Part shown: one piece after another, positions 29,056 through 40,316 of the stretch
Layout of the letters: the number at the start of each line of letters is the position of its first letter
Position numbering within the stretch: the first letter of the stretch is position 1
Source: Devosia enhydra
GTDB lineage: Bacteria; Pseudomonadota; Alphaproteobacteria; Rhizobiales; Devosiaceae
NCBI RefSeq assembly: GCF_900119845.1
Contig: NZ_FPKU01000002.1
Span: 343,381 to 407,380, forward strand
DNA: 64,000 nt
Reading direction: 5' to 3'
Notes under the pieces: generated by a model
The model's input: only the letters and a program-made list of their open reading frames with translations
What the model was told of the DNA's origin: nothing
Databases searched by the model: none
Position numbers and translations under genes: made by a program

Positions 29056-30282
29056 CTACTGCCGCTTGACGTCGAAGCCGAGATGCCGGCCGACGCTCTC
29101 CACGTCCTTGTCGCCGCGACCCGAGAGGCAGAGCACGATGGTCTCGTCCTTGCCCATGGTCGGGGCGATCTTCATCACCAGCGACAGGCCATGCGCGGTT
29201 TCCAGTGCCGGGATGATGCCCTCGAGCCGCGTGCAGAGCTGGAACGCCTCGAGCGCTTCATTGTCGGTGATGGGCGCATAGGTCACCCGGCCGGTATCCC
29301 TGAGCCACGCATGTTCGGGGCCGACGCCCGGATAGTCGAGCCCGGCCGAGATCGAGTGGCCTTCGAGGATCTGCCCGTCCTTGTCCTGCAACAGATAGGT
29401 GCGGTTGCCATGCAGCACGCCGGGGCGCCCGCCGGTCATCGAGGCGGCATGGCCGTTCTCGACATCGATGCCGTGCCCGCCTGCCTCGGCGCCATAGATC
29501 TTGACGCTCTTGTCGTCGAGGAAGGGGTGGAACGTGCCGATGGCGTTCGAGCCACCGCCCACGCAGGCCACCACCGCATCGGGCAGCTTGCCTTCGGCCT
29601 CGAGCATCTGCTCCTTGATTTCCGTGCCGATCACCGACTGGAAGTCGCGCACCATCTCCGGATAGGGATGCGGGCCCGCCGCCGTGCCGATCAGGTAATA
29701 GGTGGTCTCGACATTGGTGACCCAGTCGCGCAGGGCCTCGTTCATCGCATCCTTGAGCGTGCCGGCGCCCGCCGTCACCGGCCGCACCTCGGCGCCCAGC
29801 ATCTTCATGCGCAGAACGTTGGGCCATTGCCGCTCGACATCGGTGGCGCCCATGAAGATCGTGCAGGGCAGCCCGAAGCGCGCGCAGACCGTGGCGGTAG
29901 CCACGCCATGCTGGCCGGCACCGGTCTCGGCGATGATGCGCGTCTTGCCCATGCGCCTGGCCAGAAGGATCTGCCCCACGCAATTGTTGAGCTTGTGGCT
30001 GCCGGTGTGGTTGAGCTCTTCGCGCTTGAAATAGACCTTGGCCCCGCCCAGATGCTCGGTGATGCGCTCGGCGAAATAGAGCGGCGAGGGGCGCCCGGTA
30101 TAGTGTTTGCCCAGATAATCGAGCTCGGCGAGATAGGCCGGGTCGGCCCGGGCGGCGCGATAGGCCGCCTCCAGGTCGAGGATCAGCGGCATCAGCGTTT
30201 CGGCCACGAAGCGACCGCCGAAGACGCCGAAGCGGCCCTGCTCGTCGGGGCCGGTGCGGAGGGAATTGAACGCCGTCGTCAT
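29056..30282 (-). CDS. trpB: Tryptophan synthase beta subunit
   Basis: 408 aa, full length. Joins indole and serine to give tryptophan. PLP lysine in [12 protein letters not shown], phosphate-binding [14 protein letters not shown], and [16 protein letters not shown]. Part of the ihfB-lapA-trpF-trpB series common in Hyphomicrobiales. The expected trpA does not follow; a convergent class V enzyme ends 46 bp away instead. Confidence 0.97.
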   Translation of the reverse strand: MTTAFNSLRTGPDEQGRFGVFGGRFVAETLMPLILDLEAAYRAARADPAYLAELDYLGKHYTGRPSPLYFAERITEHLGGAKVYFKREELNHTGSHKLNNCVGQILLARRMGKTRIIAETGAGQHGVATATVCARFGLPCTIFMGATDVERQWPNVLRMKMLGAEVRPVTAGAGTLKDAMNEALRDWVTNVETTYYLIGTAAGPHPYPEMVRDFQSVIGTEIKEQMLEAEGKLPDAVVACVGGGSNAIGTFHPFLDDKSVKIYGAEAGGHGIDVENGHAASMTGGRPGVLHGNRTYLLQDKDGQILEGHSISAGLDYPGVGPEHAWLRDTGRVTYAPITDNEALEAFQLCTRLEGIIPALETAHGLSLVMKIAPTMGKDETIVLCLSGRGDKDVESVGRHLGFDVKRQ

Positions 30283-30321
30283 GGCAAGCCTTCTGGTAAA
30301 AGGAGCGTGGTCAAAATCGGA

Positions 30322-30969
30322 TCAGCCGGCGTCGCGCACGGCGCGCACGAAGGCCGAGATGAGGGCGGCGTCCTTGACGCCCGGCGCTGTTTCCACCCCC
30401 GACGAGACATCGACGCCCATCGGCCGCACACTGCGCACCGCCTCGCCCACCGTTTCGGGCGTCAGCCCGCCCGAGAGCATGAAGGGCAGGTCGGGGTCGA
30501 GCCCCTTGAGCAGCGACCAGTCGAAACTGTGGCCGAGCCCGCCCGGCCGCTCCGCCTGGCGGGGCGGCTTGGCGTCGAGCAGGATGCGGTCGGCGACATC
30601 AGCAAAGCCCTTGACCGCCACCACATCTTCGGGCCCGCCGATGGGGCAGGCCTTGATGATGGCGATGCCGGCCTCGTCGCGGATGGTCGCGACGCGATGC
30701 GGCGTTTCGGGCCCATGGAGCTGTATCCAGTCCGGGCCGAGCGCCGCCACCTGGGCGACCAGCGTATTGTCGGGGTTCACGAGAAGCACGCAGCTTTCTA
30801 CGCGCCCGCGCGCCTGCGAGATCAGTTCGCCCACCGTGTCGATGTCGACATGGCGCGGGCTGCGCGCAAAATGCACGAAGCCGACCATGTCGGCGCCCGC
30901 CGCGATGCTGGCATCGAGCAGCGCCTTGGTTTTGATGCCGCAGATCTTGATGATGACCGGATCGCTCAT
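30322..30969 (-). CDS. trpF: Phosphoribosylanthranilate isomerase
   Basis: 215 aa. Converts phosphoribosylanthranilate to CdRP, the third step of tryptophan synthesis. VIIKICGIKTKALLDASIAA carries the active-site Cys; LLDAKPPRQAERPGGLGHSF and FMLSGGLTPETVGEAV are typical phosphate-binding regions; the catalytic Asp is in GVDVSSGVE. Starts 7 bp after the lapA stop and 39 bp before trpB. Confidence 0.96.
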   Translation of the reverse strand: MSDPVIIKICGIKTKALLDASIAAGADMVGFVHFARSPRHVDIDTVGELISQARGRVESCVLLVNPDNTLVAQVAALGPDWIQLHGPETPHRVATIRDEAGIAIIKACPIGGPEDVVAVKGFADVADRILLDAKPPRQAERPGGLGHSFDWSLLKGLDPDLPFMLSGGLTPETVGEAVRSVRPMGVDVSSGVETAPGVKDAALISAFVRAVRDAG

Positions 30970-30976
30970 CGTGCCG

Positions 30977-31339
30977 CTATTGCTGTTTGCTGACCAGTTC
31001 GTCGAGGCCGGGAAGGGAGCGCCCGTCGAGGCCAGGGCTGCGCCGGGCCGATTCGAGGTCGCGGCTCAGCACCTCGGCATGGCGGCGCCAGTGGCGCTCC
31101 TCGCGGCGGTGCGGGGCCTGCGCGAACCAGGTCGCCATGCCCCCGAGCAGCACCCCGATGAGGAGCACCGCGAAGATGACGAGAAAGAGCGGCACCCCGG
31201 CGCCGCTGCCCGCCAGCTCCTGCGGAGCGATGAAGGGGTTGAAATTGACCACCACGAGCTGCCGGTTGGCGAGCGCGAACACGATCAGCACCGCCGAAAG
31301 CGGCAGCAGGATGAACCAGCCCACGATGCGCTTCATCAT
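30977..31339 (-). CDS. LapA-domain (DUF1049) inner-membrane protein
   Basis: 120 aa from the ATG at 31339, 8 bp after GGAGAG. Two membrane helices (VGWFILLPLSAVLIVFALAN and GVPLFLVIFAVLLIGVLLGG) with the short NFNPF segment between, then a basic cytoplasmic tail (FAQAPHRREERHWRRHAEVL). LapA/YciS-like proteins with LapB tune LPS synthesis in enterobacteria; in alphaproteobacteria the gene sits between ihfB and trpF as here. No lapB-like TPR gene adjoins. Confidence 0.88.
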   Translation of the reverse strand: MMKRIVGWFILLPLSAVLIVFALANRQLVVVNFNPFIAPQELAGSGAGVPLFLVIFAVLLIGVLLGGMATWFAQAPHRREERHWRRHAEVLSRDLESARRSPGLDGRSLPGLDELVSKQQ

Positions 31340-31471
31340 GGGAAGAGCTCTCCGGCCATTCCGCCGCATGTGGACCGTTTCACCGTCTCGTTGAAACGGC
31401 AAAGCCACTCATGCTCGTGATGTGCGGCGCTTCCGAACCGGAAAACCGTCGCCACTTTTCCTCGCAGCGCT

Positions 31472-31753
31472 CTAGGCGTTGTTGAGCCGCTCACGGATTT
31501 CCTTGCCCGCCTTGAATTGCGGCACGTATTTCTCGTCGACTTCGACCTGCTCGCCGGTGCGCGGGTTGCGTCCGACGCGGGCCGGCCGGTTCTTGACCGA
31601 GAAGGCGCCGAAGCCCCTGAGTTCGACGCGGTCGCCGCGTGCCATGGCATCGCCGATCTCATCGAGAATGGCGTTGACGATATTCTCGATATCACGCTGG
31701 AAAAGATGCGGATTTTCCTCGGCAAGCTTCTGGACCAGTTCGGACTTGATCAT
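31472..31753 (-). CDS. ihfB: Integration host factor beta subunit
   Basis: 93 aa from the ATG at 31753, 6 bp after GGGGAG. DNA-bending HU/IHF fold: [20 protein letters not shown], then [20 protein letters not shown] and [13 protein letters not shown], where the proline at the arm tip intercalates into DNA. Position between sppA and lapA is the conserved alphaproteobacterial arrangement and helps separate it from HU. Confidence 0.93.
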   Translation of the reverse strand: MIKSELVQKLAEENPHLFQRDIENIVNAILDEIGDAMARGDRVELRGFGAFSVKNRPARVGRNPRTGEQVEVDEKYVPQFKAGKEIRERLNNA

Positions 31754-31794
31754 CGCCGCTCCCCGGCCTTCCTCCCCCGCCCGTGCGGGTCCCG

Positions 31795-32853
31795 TCATGC
31801 CGGACCAACCTGCCAAAGCGAGACCAGCCCGTCAAGCGCGATCGGTCCGGAGGCGGGAAGGCCGATTGTCGCGCGCATCTGGCCACCCAGCCACTGGCCG
31901 AGATCGCCGAGCGGGCTCGATGGCACCGGATACCAGGTGATGATGGGCAGGTCCTCGGCCACGTCGCGCTCCGCCTCGAGCCAGGCGATGGCTTCCTGCT
32001 CCCCGCCATTGGCGTCGATCAGCCCGGTTTCCACCCCGACCCGCCCGGTCATGATGCGGCCATCGGCAAGCCCCAGCACCACCGGCCGCTCCAACCCGCG
32101 GCGTTCGGCCACGATGTCGACGAACCAGGCAAAGGAATCATCGACCAGCGCCTGCAGCGACTGGCGCACGGGCGGGCTGATCGGTTCGTCGAAGGACGGC
32201 TCGGCCTTGAGCGGCCCGGTGGCCACCTTGTCGAGGTCGATGCCGATCGTATCGAAGAGCTTGCCGGCATCGACATGCTGGTAGAGCACCCCGATCGAGC
32301 CCACGATCGAAAGCCGCCGCGCCACGATGCGGTCGGCGGCGATCGCCGTCATATAGGCGGCCGAGGCACCCAGTTCGCGGATCACCGCGACCACGGGCTT
32401 TTCGGCCCGCAGCCGCGACAGCGCCTCATAGAGCTCCTCGCCGCCCGCCGTGGTGCCGCCGGGGGAATTGATGTCGATGATCACCGCCTTCACCCGATCG
32501 TCCTCGGCGATGCGCTCGATGGTGCGCAGCCGCGTGCGTTCGGTGAGGATGGTGCCGTCTATGCCGATGCGGGCGATCTGGTCGCCGGTCTCGCGCCCCG
32601 GCCCGGCAAAGCGGGCCGTCGCCGCGAGGGCAGCCACGAGCAGCGCCACCACGAACAGCACCCGCCACAGCCGGCGCGAGCGCCGGAGCCGGTCGAGCGC
32701 GGCAAGCAGATGAGCGGTCTGGTGCCGCGGCTCGGGCGCAAATGCGGCATCGGTCGCAGCGGCGTCGGGGGCCACTCCGGCACCCGAACTGGCGCGCTCC
32801 CAGGTGTTTGACTGGGGCGGCGGCGGGCCGTCGCTATCGGAAGGAGACGTCAT
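31795..32853 (-). CDS. sppA: Signal peptide peptidase SppA (S49 family, short form)
   Basis: 352 aa, the short form with one protease domain. Residues 1-60 are a Pro/Ala-rich cytoplasmic leader, followed by a membrane anchor (about 62-80, [20 protein letters not shown]). Catalytic Ser about 164 in GASAAYM and Lys about 216 in GPLKAEPS form the Ser-Lys dyad; [18 protein letters not shown] is the substrate-binding strand. Digests cleaved signal peptides in the membrane. Starts 41 bp upstream of ihfB and may be cotranscribed with it. Confidence 0.93.
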   Translation of the reverse strand: MTSPSDSDGPPPPQSNTWERASSGAGVAPDAAATDAAFAPEPRHQTAHLLAALDRLRRSRRLWRVLFVVALLVAALAATARFAGPGRETGDQIARIGIDGTILTERTRLRTIERIAEDDRVKAVIIDINSPGGTTAGGEELYEALSRLRAEKPVVAVIRELGASAAYMTAIAADRIVARRLSIVGSIGVLYQHVDAGKLFDTIGIDLDKVATGPLKAEPSFDEPISPPVRQSLQALVDDSFAWFVDIVAERRGLERPVVLGLADGRIMTGRVGVETGLIDANGGEQEAIAWLEAERDVAEDLPIITWYPVPSSPLGDLGQWLGGQMRATIGLPASGPIALDGLVSLWQVGPA

Positions 32854-32970
32854 GGCAGGCCCCGCTGGTCTTGATGGCAGACACGATAGGGTTCGCGGCG
32901 CACTGGATCGGGCGTCCGTCCGGCAACGCGACAGAAAGGCGCTTACGCGCCGGTTGCGGCAAAAGCAAGC

Positions 32971-33483
32971 TCAGCCGACGGGCCGCTCCATCAGCCGCGC
33001 CGCCGCTTCATAGGCCGCGAGCTTTGGCGCCAGATGCGGGGCATCGACCACGCCAAAGCCCTGCCGGCTCCAGAACGGGATCGACCCGTTGACGGCCACG
33101 AGGCTGATCCGTGCCATTCCCGCCTTCTGCGCAAGGGCGACAAGATCGGCGATGCAGCGCCCGGCCGCCCCGCTGCCGCGCGCTTGGGGCAGAAGCGCCA
33201 GGTCGTGGATGTACCAGCAATCGGCCGTCTCGGGCAGGCCCCCGAGCGGAGCGTTGAGCGCCGGCACGGCGCCCCGCAGCCAGGGGTGGGAAAACACATA
33301 GCCCGCAAGCCCGCCCGCTTCGGCTTCCAGCACGCGGCAGCCCTCGGGCGCCAGCGCGAATTTTTCCGCCAGCACTGCGGGCGCTTCGAAGAAATCGGGA
33401 TGCACGCGATCGGCGATGGCCTGGATGGCAGGCAGATCATCGGCAGCCATGGGGCGCCAGACGAAGGCCGGGGATTGGGCCAT
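32971..33483 (-). CDS. GNAT-family N-acetyltransferase
   Basis: 170 aa single GNAT domain. Acetyl-CoA pyrophosphate loop is LLPQARGSGAAGRCI (Q/R-x-x-G-x-G/A); the preceding strand is DCWYIHDLALL, the following NGSIPFWSRQGFGVVD. Target unknown. Stands alone between rpsA and sppA with 111-117 bp gaps on both sides. Confidence 0.88.
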   Translation of the reverse strand: MAQSPAFVWRPMAADDLPAIQAIADRVHPDFFEAPAVLAEKFALAPEGCRVLEAEAGGLAGYVFSHPWLRGAVPALNAPLGGLPETADCWYIHDLALLPQARGSGAAGRCIADLVALAQKAGMARISLVAVNGSIPFWSRQGFGVVDAPHLAPKLAAYEAAARLMERPVG

Positions 33484-33507
33484 GATGGCACCCTCGCAAA
33501 ACCAATC

Positions 33508-33585
33508 GGCCCCGGCAGCGGCTCCCTTGGGGAAGCTGCGTACCGGGGCCGGAGAAATCCGGGGGCGCCAGCACGGCGTCCCCGG
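33508..33585 (-). terminator. Hairpins downstream of rpsA
   Basis: Two stem-loops in the rpsA-GNAT gap. GGCCCCGG (33508-33515) pairs with CCGGGGCC (33543-33550), with GCAGC/GCTGC nested inside. A second stem GGGGGCGCC (about 33561) pairs with GGCGTCCCC (about 33576) with one mismatch. No long T run is present, so termination is likely but not certain. Confidence 0.5.
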
Positions 33586-33594
33586 TCATCAGGA

Positions 33595-35292
33595 TCAGTT
33601 GCTGTCGCGGCCCTTGAGGGCGGCGCCCAGGATGTCGCCGAGCGAAGCGCCCGAATCCGACGAGCCATAGGCAGCCACGGCTTCCTTTTCCTCGGCGATT
33701 TCCAGCGCCTTGATGGAGAGCTGGATGCGCTGGGTCTTGCGGTCGTACTGGGTGACGCGCGCATCGACCTTGTCGCCCTTGGCGAAGCGCTCGGGGCGCT
33801 GGTCGTTGCGATCGCGGCTGAGATCGGCGCGGCGGATGAACGCGGTCATCTCGCTGTCGGCGATACGGACCTCGATGCCCCCGTCATTGACCTCGGTCAC
33901 CGTACCGGTGACGACCGAGCCCTTGCGGATGCCATCGCCGCCCTGGTCGGCAACTTCGCTGGTGGCGAGCTGCTTGATACCGAGCGAGATGCGCTCCTTG
34001 TCGATATCGACGTCGAGCACCTTGGCCTTGACCATGTCGCCACGGTTGTAGTCGTCGAGAGCGATCTCGCCCGACTTCTGCCAGTCGAGGTCCGACAGGT
34101 GCACCATGCCGTCCACGTCGCCATCGAGGCCGATGAACAGGCCGAACTCGGTCTTGTTCTTGACTTCGCCTTCGACGGTGGCGCCGATCGGGTACTTGTC
34201 GGCAAACGCTTCCCACGGGTTCTGCAAGGTCTGCTTGAGGCCCAGCGAGATGCGGCGCTTGTCGGGATCGACCTCGAGCACCATCACTTCCACTTCCTGC
34301 GAGGTGGAGACGATCTTGCCCGGATGGACGTTCTTCTTGGTCCAGCTCATCTCGGAAACGTGGATCAGGCCTTCGATGCCCGGCTCCAGTTCCACGAACG
34401 CACCGTAATCGGTGATGTTGGTCACGCGGCCGGTGAACTTGACGCCAACCGGATACTTGGCCTCGATGCCTTCCCACGGATCGGCCTGAAGCTGCTTCAT
34501 GCCGAGCGAGATGCGGTGGCTCTCATGGTTGATGCGAACGATCTGCACCTTGATGGTCTCGCCGATCGAGAGCACCTCGGTGGGATGGTTGACGCGGCGC
34601 CATGCGATGTCGGTGACGTGCAGCAGGCCATCGATGCCGCCGAGGTCGACGAACGCACCGTAATCGGTGATGTTCTTGACCACGCCGTCGACCACCTGGC
34701 CCTCTTCGAGCTGCTGGACGATTTCCGAACGCTGCTCGGCGCGCGACTCTTCGAGAATGGCGCGACGCGAGACGACGATATTGCCGCGGCGCTTGTCCAT
34801 CTTGAGGATCTGGAAGGGCTGCGGCACGTTCATCAGCGGCGCGATGTCGCGGATCGGGCGGATATCCACCTGCGAGCGCGGCAAGAAAGCGACGGCGCCT
34901 TCGAGGTCGACCGTGAAGCCGCCCTTGACCTGGTTGAAGATGACGCCTTCGACGCGCTCGTTGGCGGTGTACTTCTCTTCGAGCTTGACCCAGCTCTCTT
35001 CGCGACGGGCCTTGTCGCGGCTGAGCACGGCTTCGCCCATGGCGTTCTCGACGCGGTCGACATAGACCTCGACCTCGGAGCCCACCTGGATGGTGCCGTC
35101 ACGGCCGGCCTGCCCGAATTCCTTGAGCGGAACGCGGCCTTCGGTCTTGAGGCCCACGTCGATGATGGCGAGATCCTTCTCGATCGCCACCACACGGCCC
35201 TTGACCACGGCCCCTTCCAAGGGCTCGTTGTCGACGAACGAATTCATCAGAAGGGCTTCGAAATCGTCTTTCGTCACAGTCTGCTGTGCCAA
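33595..35292 (-). CDS. rpsA: 30S ribosomal protein S1
   Basis: 565 aa with six S1/OB-fold repeats, e.g. GAVVKGRVVAIEKDLAIIDV (repeat 1), VVDGVVKNITDYGAFVDLGG (repeat 3) and VKFTGRVTNITDYGAFVELE (repeat 4). Anchors mRNA on the small subunit. The start codon is TTG at 35292 (encoding MAQQTVTKDDFEALL), 6 bp after GGAG. Downstream of aroA-cmk as in most proteobacteria, but with a 180-bp leader holding a long inverted repeat, so it is probably transcribed and regulated on its own as well. Confidence 0.97.
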   Translation of the reverse strand: MAQQTVTKDDFEALLMNSFVDNEPLEGAVVKGRVVAIEKDLAIIDVGLKTEGRVPLKEFGQAGRDGTIQVGSEVEVYVDRVENAMGEAVLSRDKARREESWVKLEEKYTANERVEGVIFNQVKGGFTVDLEGAVAFLPRSQVDIRPIRDIAPLMNVPQPFQILKMDKRRGNIVVSRRAILEESRAEQRSEIVQQLEEGQVVDGVVKNITDYGAFVDLGGIDGLLHVTDIAWRRVNHPTEVLSIGETIKVQIVRINHESHRISLGMKQLQADPWEGIEAKYPVGVKFTGRVTNITDYGAFVELEPGIEGLIHVSEMSWTKKNVHPGKIVSTSQEVEVMVLEVDPDKRRISLGLKQTLQNPWEAFADKYPIGATVEGEVKNKTEFGLFIGLDGDVDGMVHLSDLDWQKSGEIALDDYNRGDMVKAKVLDVDIDKERISLGIKQLATSEVADQGGDGIRKGSVVTGTVTEVNDGGIEVRIADSEMTAFIRRADLSRDRNDQRPERFAKGDKVDARVTQYDRKTQRIQLSIKALEIAEEKEAVAAYGSSDSGASLGDILGAALKGRDSN

Positions 35293-35340
35293 ATCGGTCT
35301 CCAGTCACGCCGTATGCGGGGGTTGGAACGATGAAAGCCG

Positions 35341-35395
35341 GATCAGGTCCAGTCGCCGGCGATGAGCCGGACGACCCGGCGCGCGGGACCTGATC
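35341..35395. promoter_or_regulatory. Inverted repeat in the rpsA leader
   Basis: GATCAGGTCC (35341-35350) and GGACCTGATC (35386-35395) are perfect 10-bp arms; the 35-bp interior holds a nested hairpin CCGGC-GATGA-GCCGG (35356-35370). In the transcript it lies about 50-100 nt before the rpsA start. Could be an attenuator/terminator between cmk and rpsA or the site of S1 autoregulation. Confidence 0.55.
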
Positions 35396-35472
35396 GCGAT
35401 CTATTCTGTTCATGATGTCATTCGTCGCGGCCGGCAGGGATGCACCGTCCGGGGCAGGCCGCAAGGGTTGAT

Positions 35473-38048
<2,576 letters not shown>

Positions 38049-38091
38049 TGCGTTTTGCCCCTTGCATCCCTCCGGGAGCTTGAATATTAGG

Positions 38092-38137
38092 GGGCACCGC
38101 TTCGAAGCGGTCCGGTTCGGACCGTAGCGAAGTGCCC
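38092..38137. repeat. Complex inverted repeat before tRNA-Ala
   Basis: Outer arms GGGCAC (38092-38097) and GTGCCC (38132-38137) enclose two small palindromes: CGCTTCGAAGCG (38098-38109) and GGTCCGGTTCGGACC (near 38109-38123). It could fold as a three-way junction and may end the TIGR02300 transcript. Confidence 0.5.
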
Positions 38138-38144
38138 AGGTTTC

Positions 38145-38220
<76 letters not shown>

Positions 38221-38252
38221 TCCACAAGGGTCCGGTAACGGATCTGGATCTG

Positions 38253-38283
38253 AAAAAGACCCGGCCTCGCGCCGGGTCTTTTT
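38253..38283 (+). terminator. Rho-independent terminator of tRNA-Ala
   Basis: Perfect 13-bp stem AAAAAGACCCGGC (38253-38265) and GCCGGGTCTTTTT (38271-38283) with CTCGC loop and T tail. Confidence 0.93.
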
Positions 38284-38486
38284 CATTTTGCGCAGTTATC
38301 GCCAGAGACGCCGGCACATCGTGCCATCGGCGCTCCGCAACATCTTGTTAATCTTTCAGCGCTGCTGTTGTCATACGGCCACAGTGAGGGTCTTGTTGTC
38401 GAAATGATGCCTTATATGGGTTGGCAATTGGGCATGAAGGGTGCAGAAAAGCGGCAGTATCACTGTCAGCTCAGGACTTTTCCAAG

Positions 38487-39170
38487 ATGAACATTGCTCT
38501 CAAGCTCGGCGCTTCGGTCGCCACCCTGGCCGTTTTGACCGTCTCGGCTCACGCTGCTGACCTCTACGTTCCCCAGCAGCCCTTCATTCCCGAATCGCCT
38601 GCCATGAGCTGGACCGGCGGTTACGTCGGCGGCCATGTCGGCTACGGCTTCGGCAGCGTTGATGGCACCATCACCGCCGGCGGTACCGGCTCGGCCGAGT
38701 TCGACACCGAAGGCTGGGTCGCGGGCGTCCAGGCTGGTTACAACCATGATCTCGGCGGCATCGTGATCGGTGTCGAAGGCGATATCGCCTGGGCCGACAT
38801 CAATGGCTCGATCCCGAATGGCGGTTCGCCCGGCACCATCTACAACTCGATCGACTGGCTCGCCACCCTGCGCGGCCGCGTCGGCTTTGCCGCCGATGCC
38901 TTCCTCGTCTATGCGACGGGCGGCGTGGCCTTTGCCGGCGGCACCACGGGCATCGATTTCGTGGGCGGCCCGAGCTTTGAAGGCAACGCCACCCACACCG
39001 GCTGGGTCGTCGGTCTGGGCGCCGAGGCCATGGTCGCCGAGAACGTCTCGCTCAAGGCCGAATATCTCTACCACGATCTGGGCACCGCCTCCTACGACGC
39101 GGCTCCCTTCTCGGCCGATGCCGCGATCACCGTCTCGACCATCAAGATCGGCGCCAACTTCCACTTCTGA
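38487..39170 (+). CDS. Outer-membrane beta-barrel protein (Omp25/porin-like)
   Basis: 227 aa from the ATG at 38487, giving a signal peptide (MNIALKLGASVATLAVLTVS, cleavage after AHA). The mature part starts ADLYVPQQPF, then alternating barrel strands: WTGGYVGGHVGYGFGS, WVAGVQAGYNHDLGG, LATLRGRVGFAADAFLVYAT, VSLKAEYLYHDLG, ending ITVSTIKIGANFHF with the terminal Phe required for outer-membrane assembly. Resembles the Omp25/Omp31 eight-stranded proteins of Brucella and rhizobia. Single-gene unit with its own terminator. Confidence 0.92.
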   Translation: MNIALKLGASVATLAVLTVSAHAADLYVPQQPFIPESPAMSWTGGYVGGHVGYGFGSVDGTITAGGTGSAEFDTEGWVAGVQAGYNHDLGGIVIGVEGDIAWADINGSIPNGGSPGTIYNSIDWLATLRGRVGFAADAFLVYATGGVAFAGGTTGIDFVGGPSFEGNATHTGWVVGLGAEAMVAENVSLKAEYLYHDLGTASYDAAPFSADAAITVSTIKIGANFHF

Positions 39171-39194
39171 TCGCCGCGATCTCCACGCTTTTCG

Positions 39195-39221
39195 AAAAGG
39201 CAGCCCTCACGGCTGCCTTTT
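39195..39221 (+). terminator. Rho-independent terminator of the OMP gene
   Basis: AAAAGGCAGCC (39195-39205), CTCAC loop, GGCTGCCTTTT (39211-39221) plus a further T; 24 bp past the stop codon. Confidence 0.93.
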
Positions 39222-39229
39222 TGCTTTTC

Positions 39230-39735
39230 GCGCGGGGGGTCTCGAGGGACGGAGGGCAGAACAGCGGCCTCCCCCATGGTTCGCGACGCGGCTGCGCCGC
39301 TCCTCACCACGAGATCTCACCTACAATCACAGAGGTCCTCATCCTGAGGCTTCCAAGCGAGCCGCACGGACCGGGCGCTCCGGTGGAGCGACCGGAGCGC
39401 AGGAAGGCTATGAGCGCTATGCGCGAATGGCTCGGCGCAGGGGCGTCTCGAAGGACGAGGGCCGGGCACACCCAACGGCCCTTCCCACTCACAGCGCGAT
39501 CTCGGCTCCCGCGTCCCCTCTCCCCACCGGGGAGAGGGCCAGGGTGAGGGGTCTCGCCCCACGCAAGATCGCAAGGCCCCCTCACCCGGCGCGCCGCGCT
39601 GGCGCCGCTCCTCACCATGAGATCCCCCGCAATTTACCGAGGTCCTCATCCTGGGGAGCCCCTGTAGGGGCGTCTCGAAGGACGAGGGCCGGGCACACCG
39701 AACGCCCCTTCCCACTCGCAGCGCTATCTCGCTCC
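39230..39735. repeat. Mosaic of degenerate intergenic repeats
   Basis: No credible gene. Two copies of a unit with GTCCTCATCCTG at the left and GGCGTCTCGAAGGACGAGGG further right (about 39332-39500 and 39641-39735), the second with a shorter middle; both continue with CCGGGCACACC and a CCCTTCCCACTC-type tail. Between them sits a REP-like hairpin (39515-39551: CCCCTCTCCCC, ACC, GGGGAGAGGG, then AGGGTGAGGGG), kin to the repeats at 1-1051 and 59664-59842. Confidence 0.8.
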
Positions 39736-39867
39736 TGCGCCCCTCCCACTTTGCTCAGCGCGCACCACCCCCATCCCCAACTTATCCCCACCCCCACCCA
39801 CCACCGCCATAATGCGCCTCATCTCCTACCCGGGCGGTGTCGCGACACTTCGAGCCGTGCCGCAGGC

Positions 39868-39892
39868 CAAATCGCTCCAGTGGAGCGATTTG
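39868..39892. repeat. 25-nt near-perfect palindrome
   Basis: CAAATCGCTCCA (39868-39879), one G, TGGAGCGATTTG (39881-39892): 12-bp perfect arms with a 1-nt centre, in the gene-free gap between the OMP gene and the CorA-like gene. Could be a protein-binding site or a repeat-family member. Confidence 0.75.
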
Positions 39893-40095
39893 AGGGGAGA
39901 AGGCCATGAGAGCTAGGCTCGAATGGCAAAGATCGGGGTGGGATGCGGGTGCGGGGCCGGTCGCGGGCCTGCAGGCCGTCGATGATGTGTATGGCCAGAG
40001 GGCCAAGGCCAGGACGGGAGCTCAACACTCCCGGGACCCGGGGACATAGCCCAGACGCCCCGTTCGCATCCCGACCAAGCCAAAAATCCCGAACA

Positions 40096-40229
40096 CCCGG
40101 CGAGGCGCAAGTCTCACCATACTGCGGACCACCCGCTTCGAGGCGAACCGTCTCGCCGGGCCGCCCAACCTTTCCCAAACCCGGATGGGCAACGCCCTGC
40201 CGGCGCGTCCGGCTGCGGCAAACCCGCAG
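40096..40229 (+). promoter_or_regulatory. Structured leader upstream of the CorA-type gene
   Basis: CCCGGCGAG (40096-40104) pairs with CTCGCCGGG (40152-40160), and a second hairpin CTGCGG-CAAAC-CCGCAG lies at 40213-40229, 88 bp before the CorA-like start. The rest of 39893-40316 shows no gene I can support. A metal-responsive or other 5' leader is possible; no known riboswitch class was recognised. Confidence 0.35.
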
Positions 40230-40316
40230 GTCTTTCGGCGATGCGGGCTCGCTGCATTGCGGTCGGTCTCCCACCGTGCCAGATGTCGCGGGCACGAGAC
40301 TTTCGGGAGACCCGCC

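Noticed and set aside
32804-33013. Plus-strand ATG with a very good GGAAGGAG site at the sppA start
   Set aside because: The site is the reverse complement of the sppA N-terminal codons; the 69-aa product has no features and overlaps the sppA and GNAT genes.
39515-39591. Short repeats in the 39-kb gap as a CRISPR array
   Set aside because: Only two or three irregularly spaced, degenerate units, no uniform spacers and no cas genes in the window.
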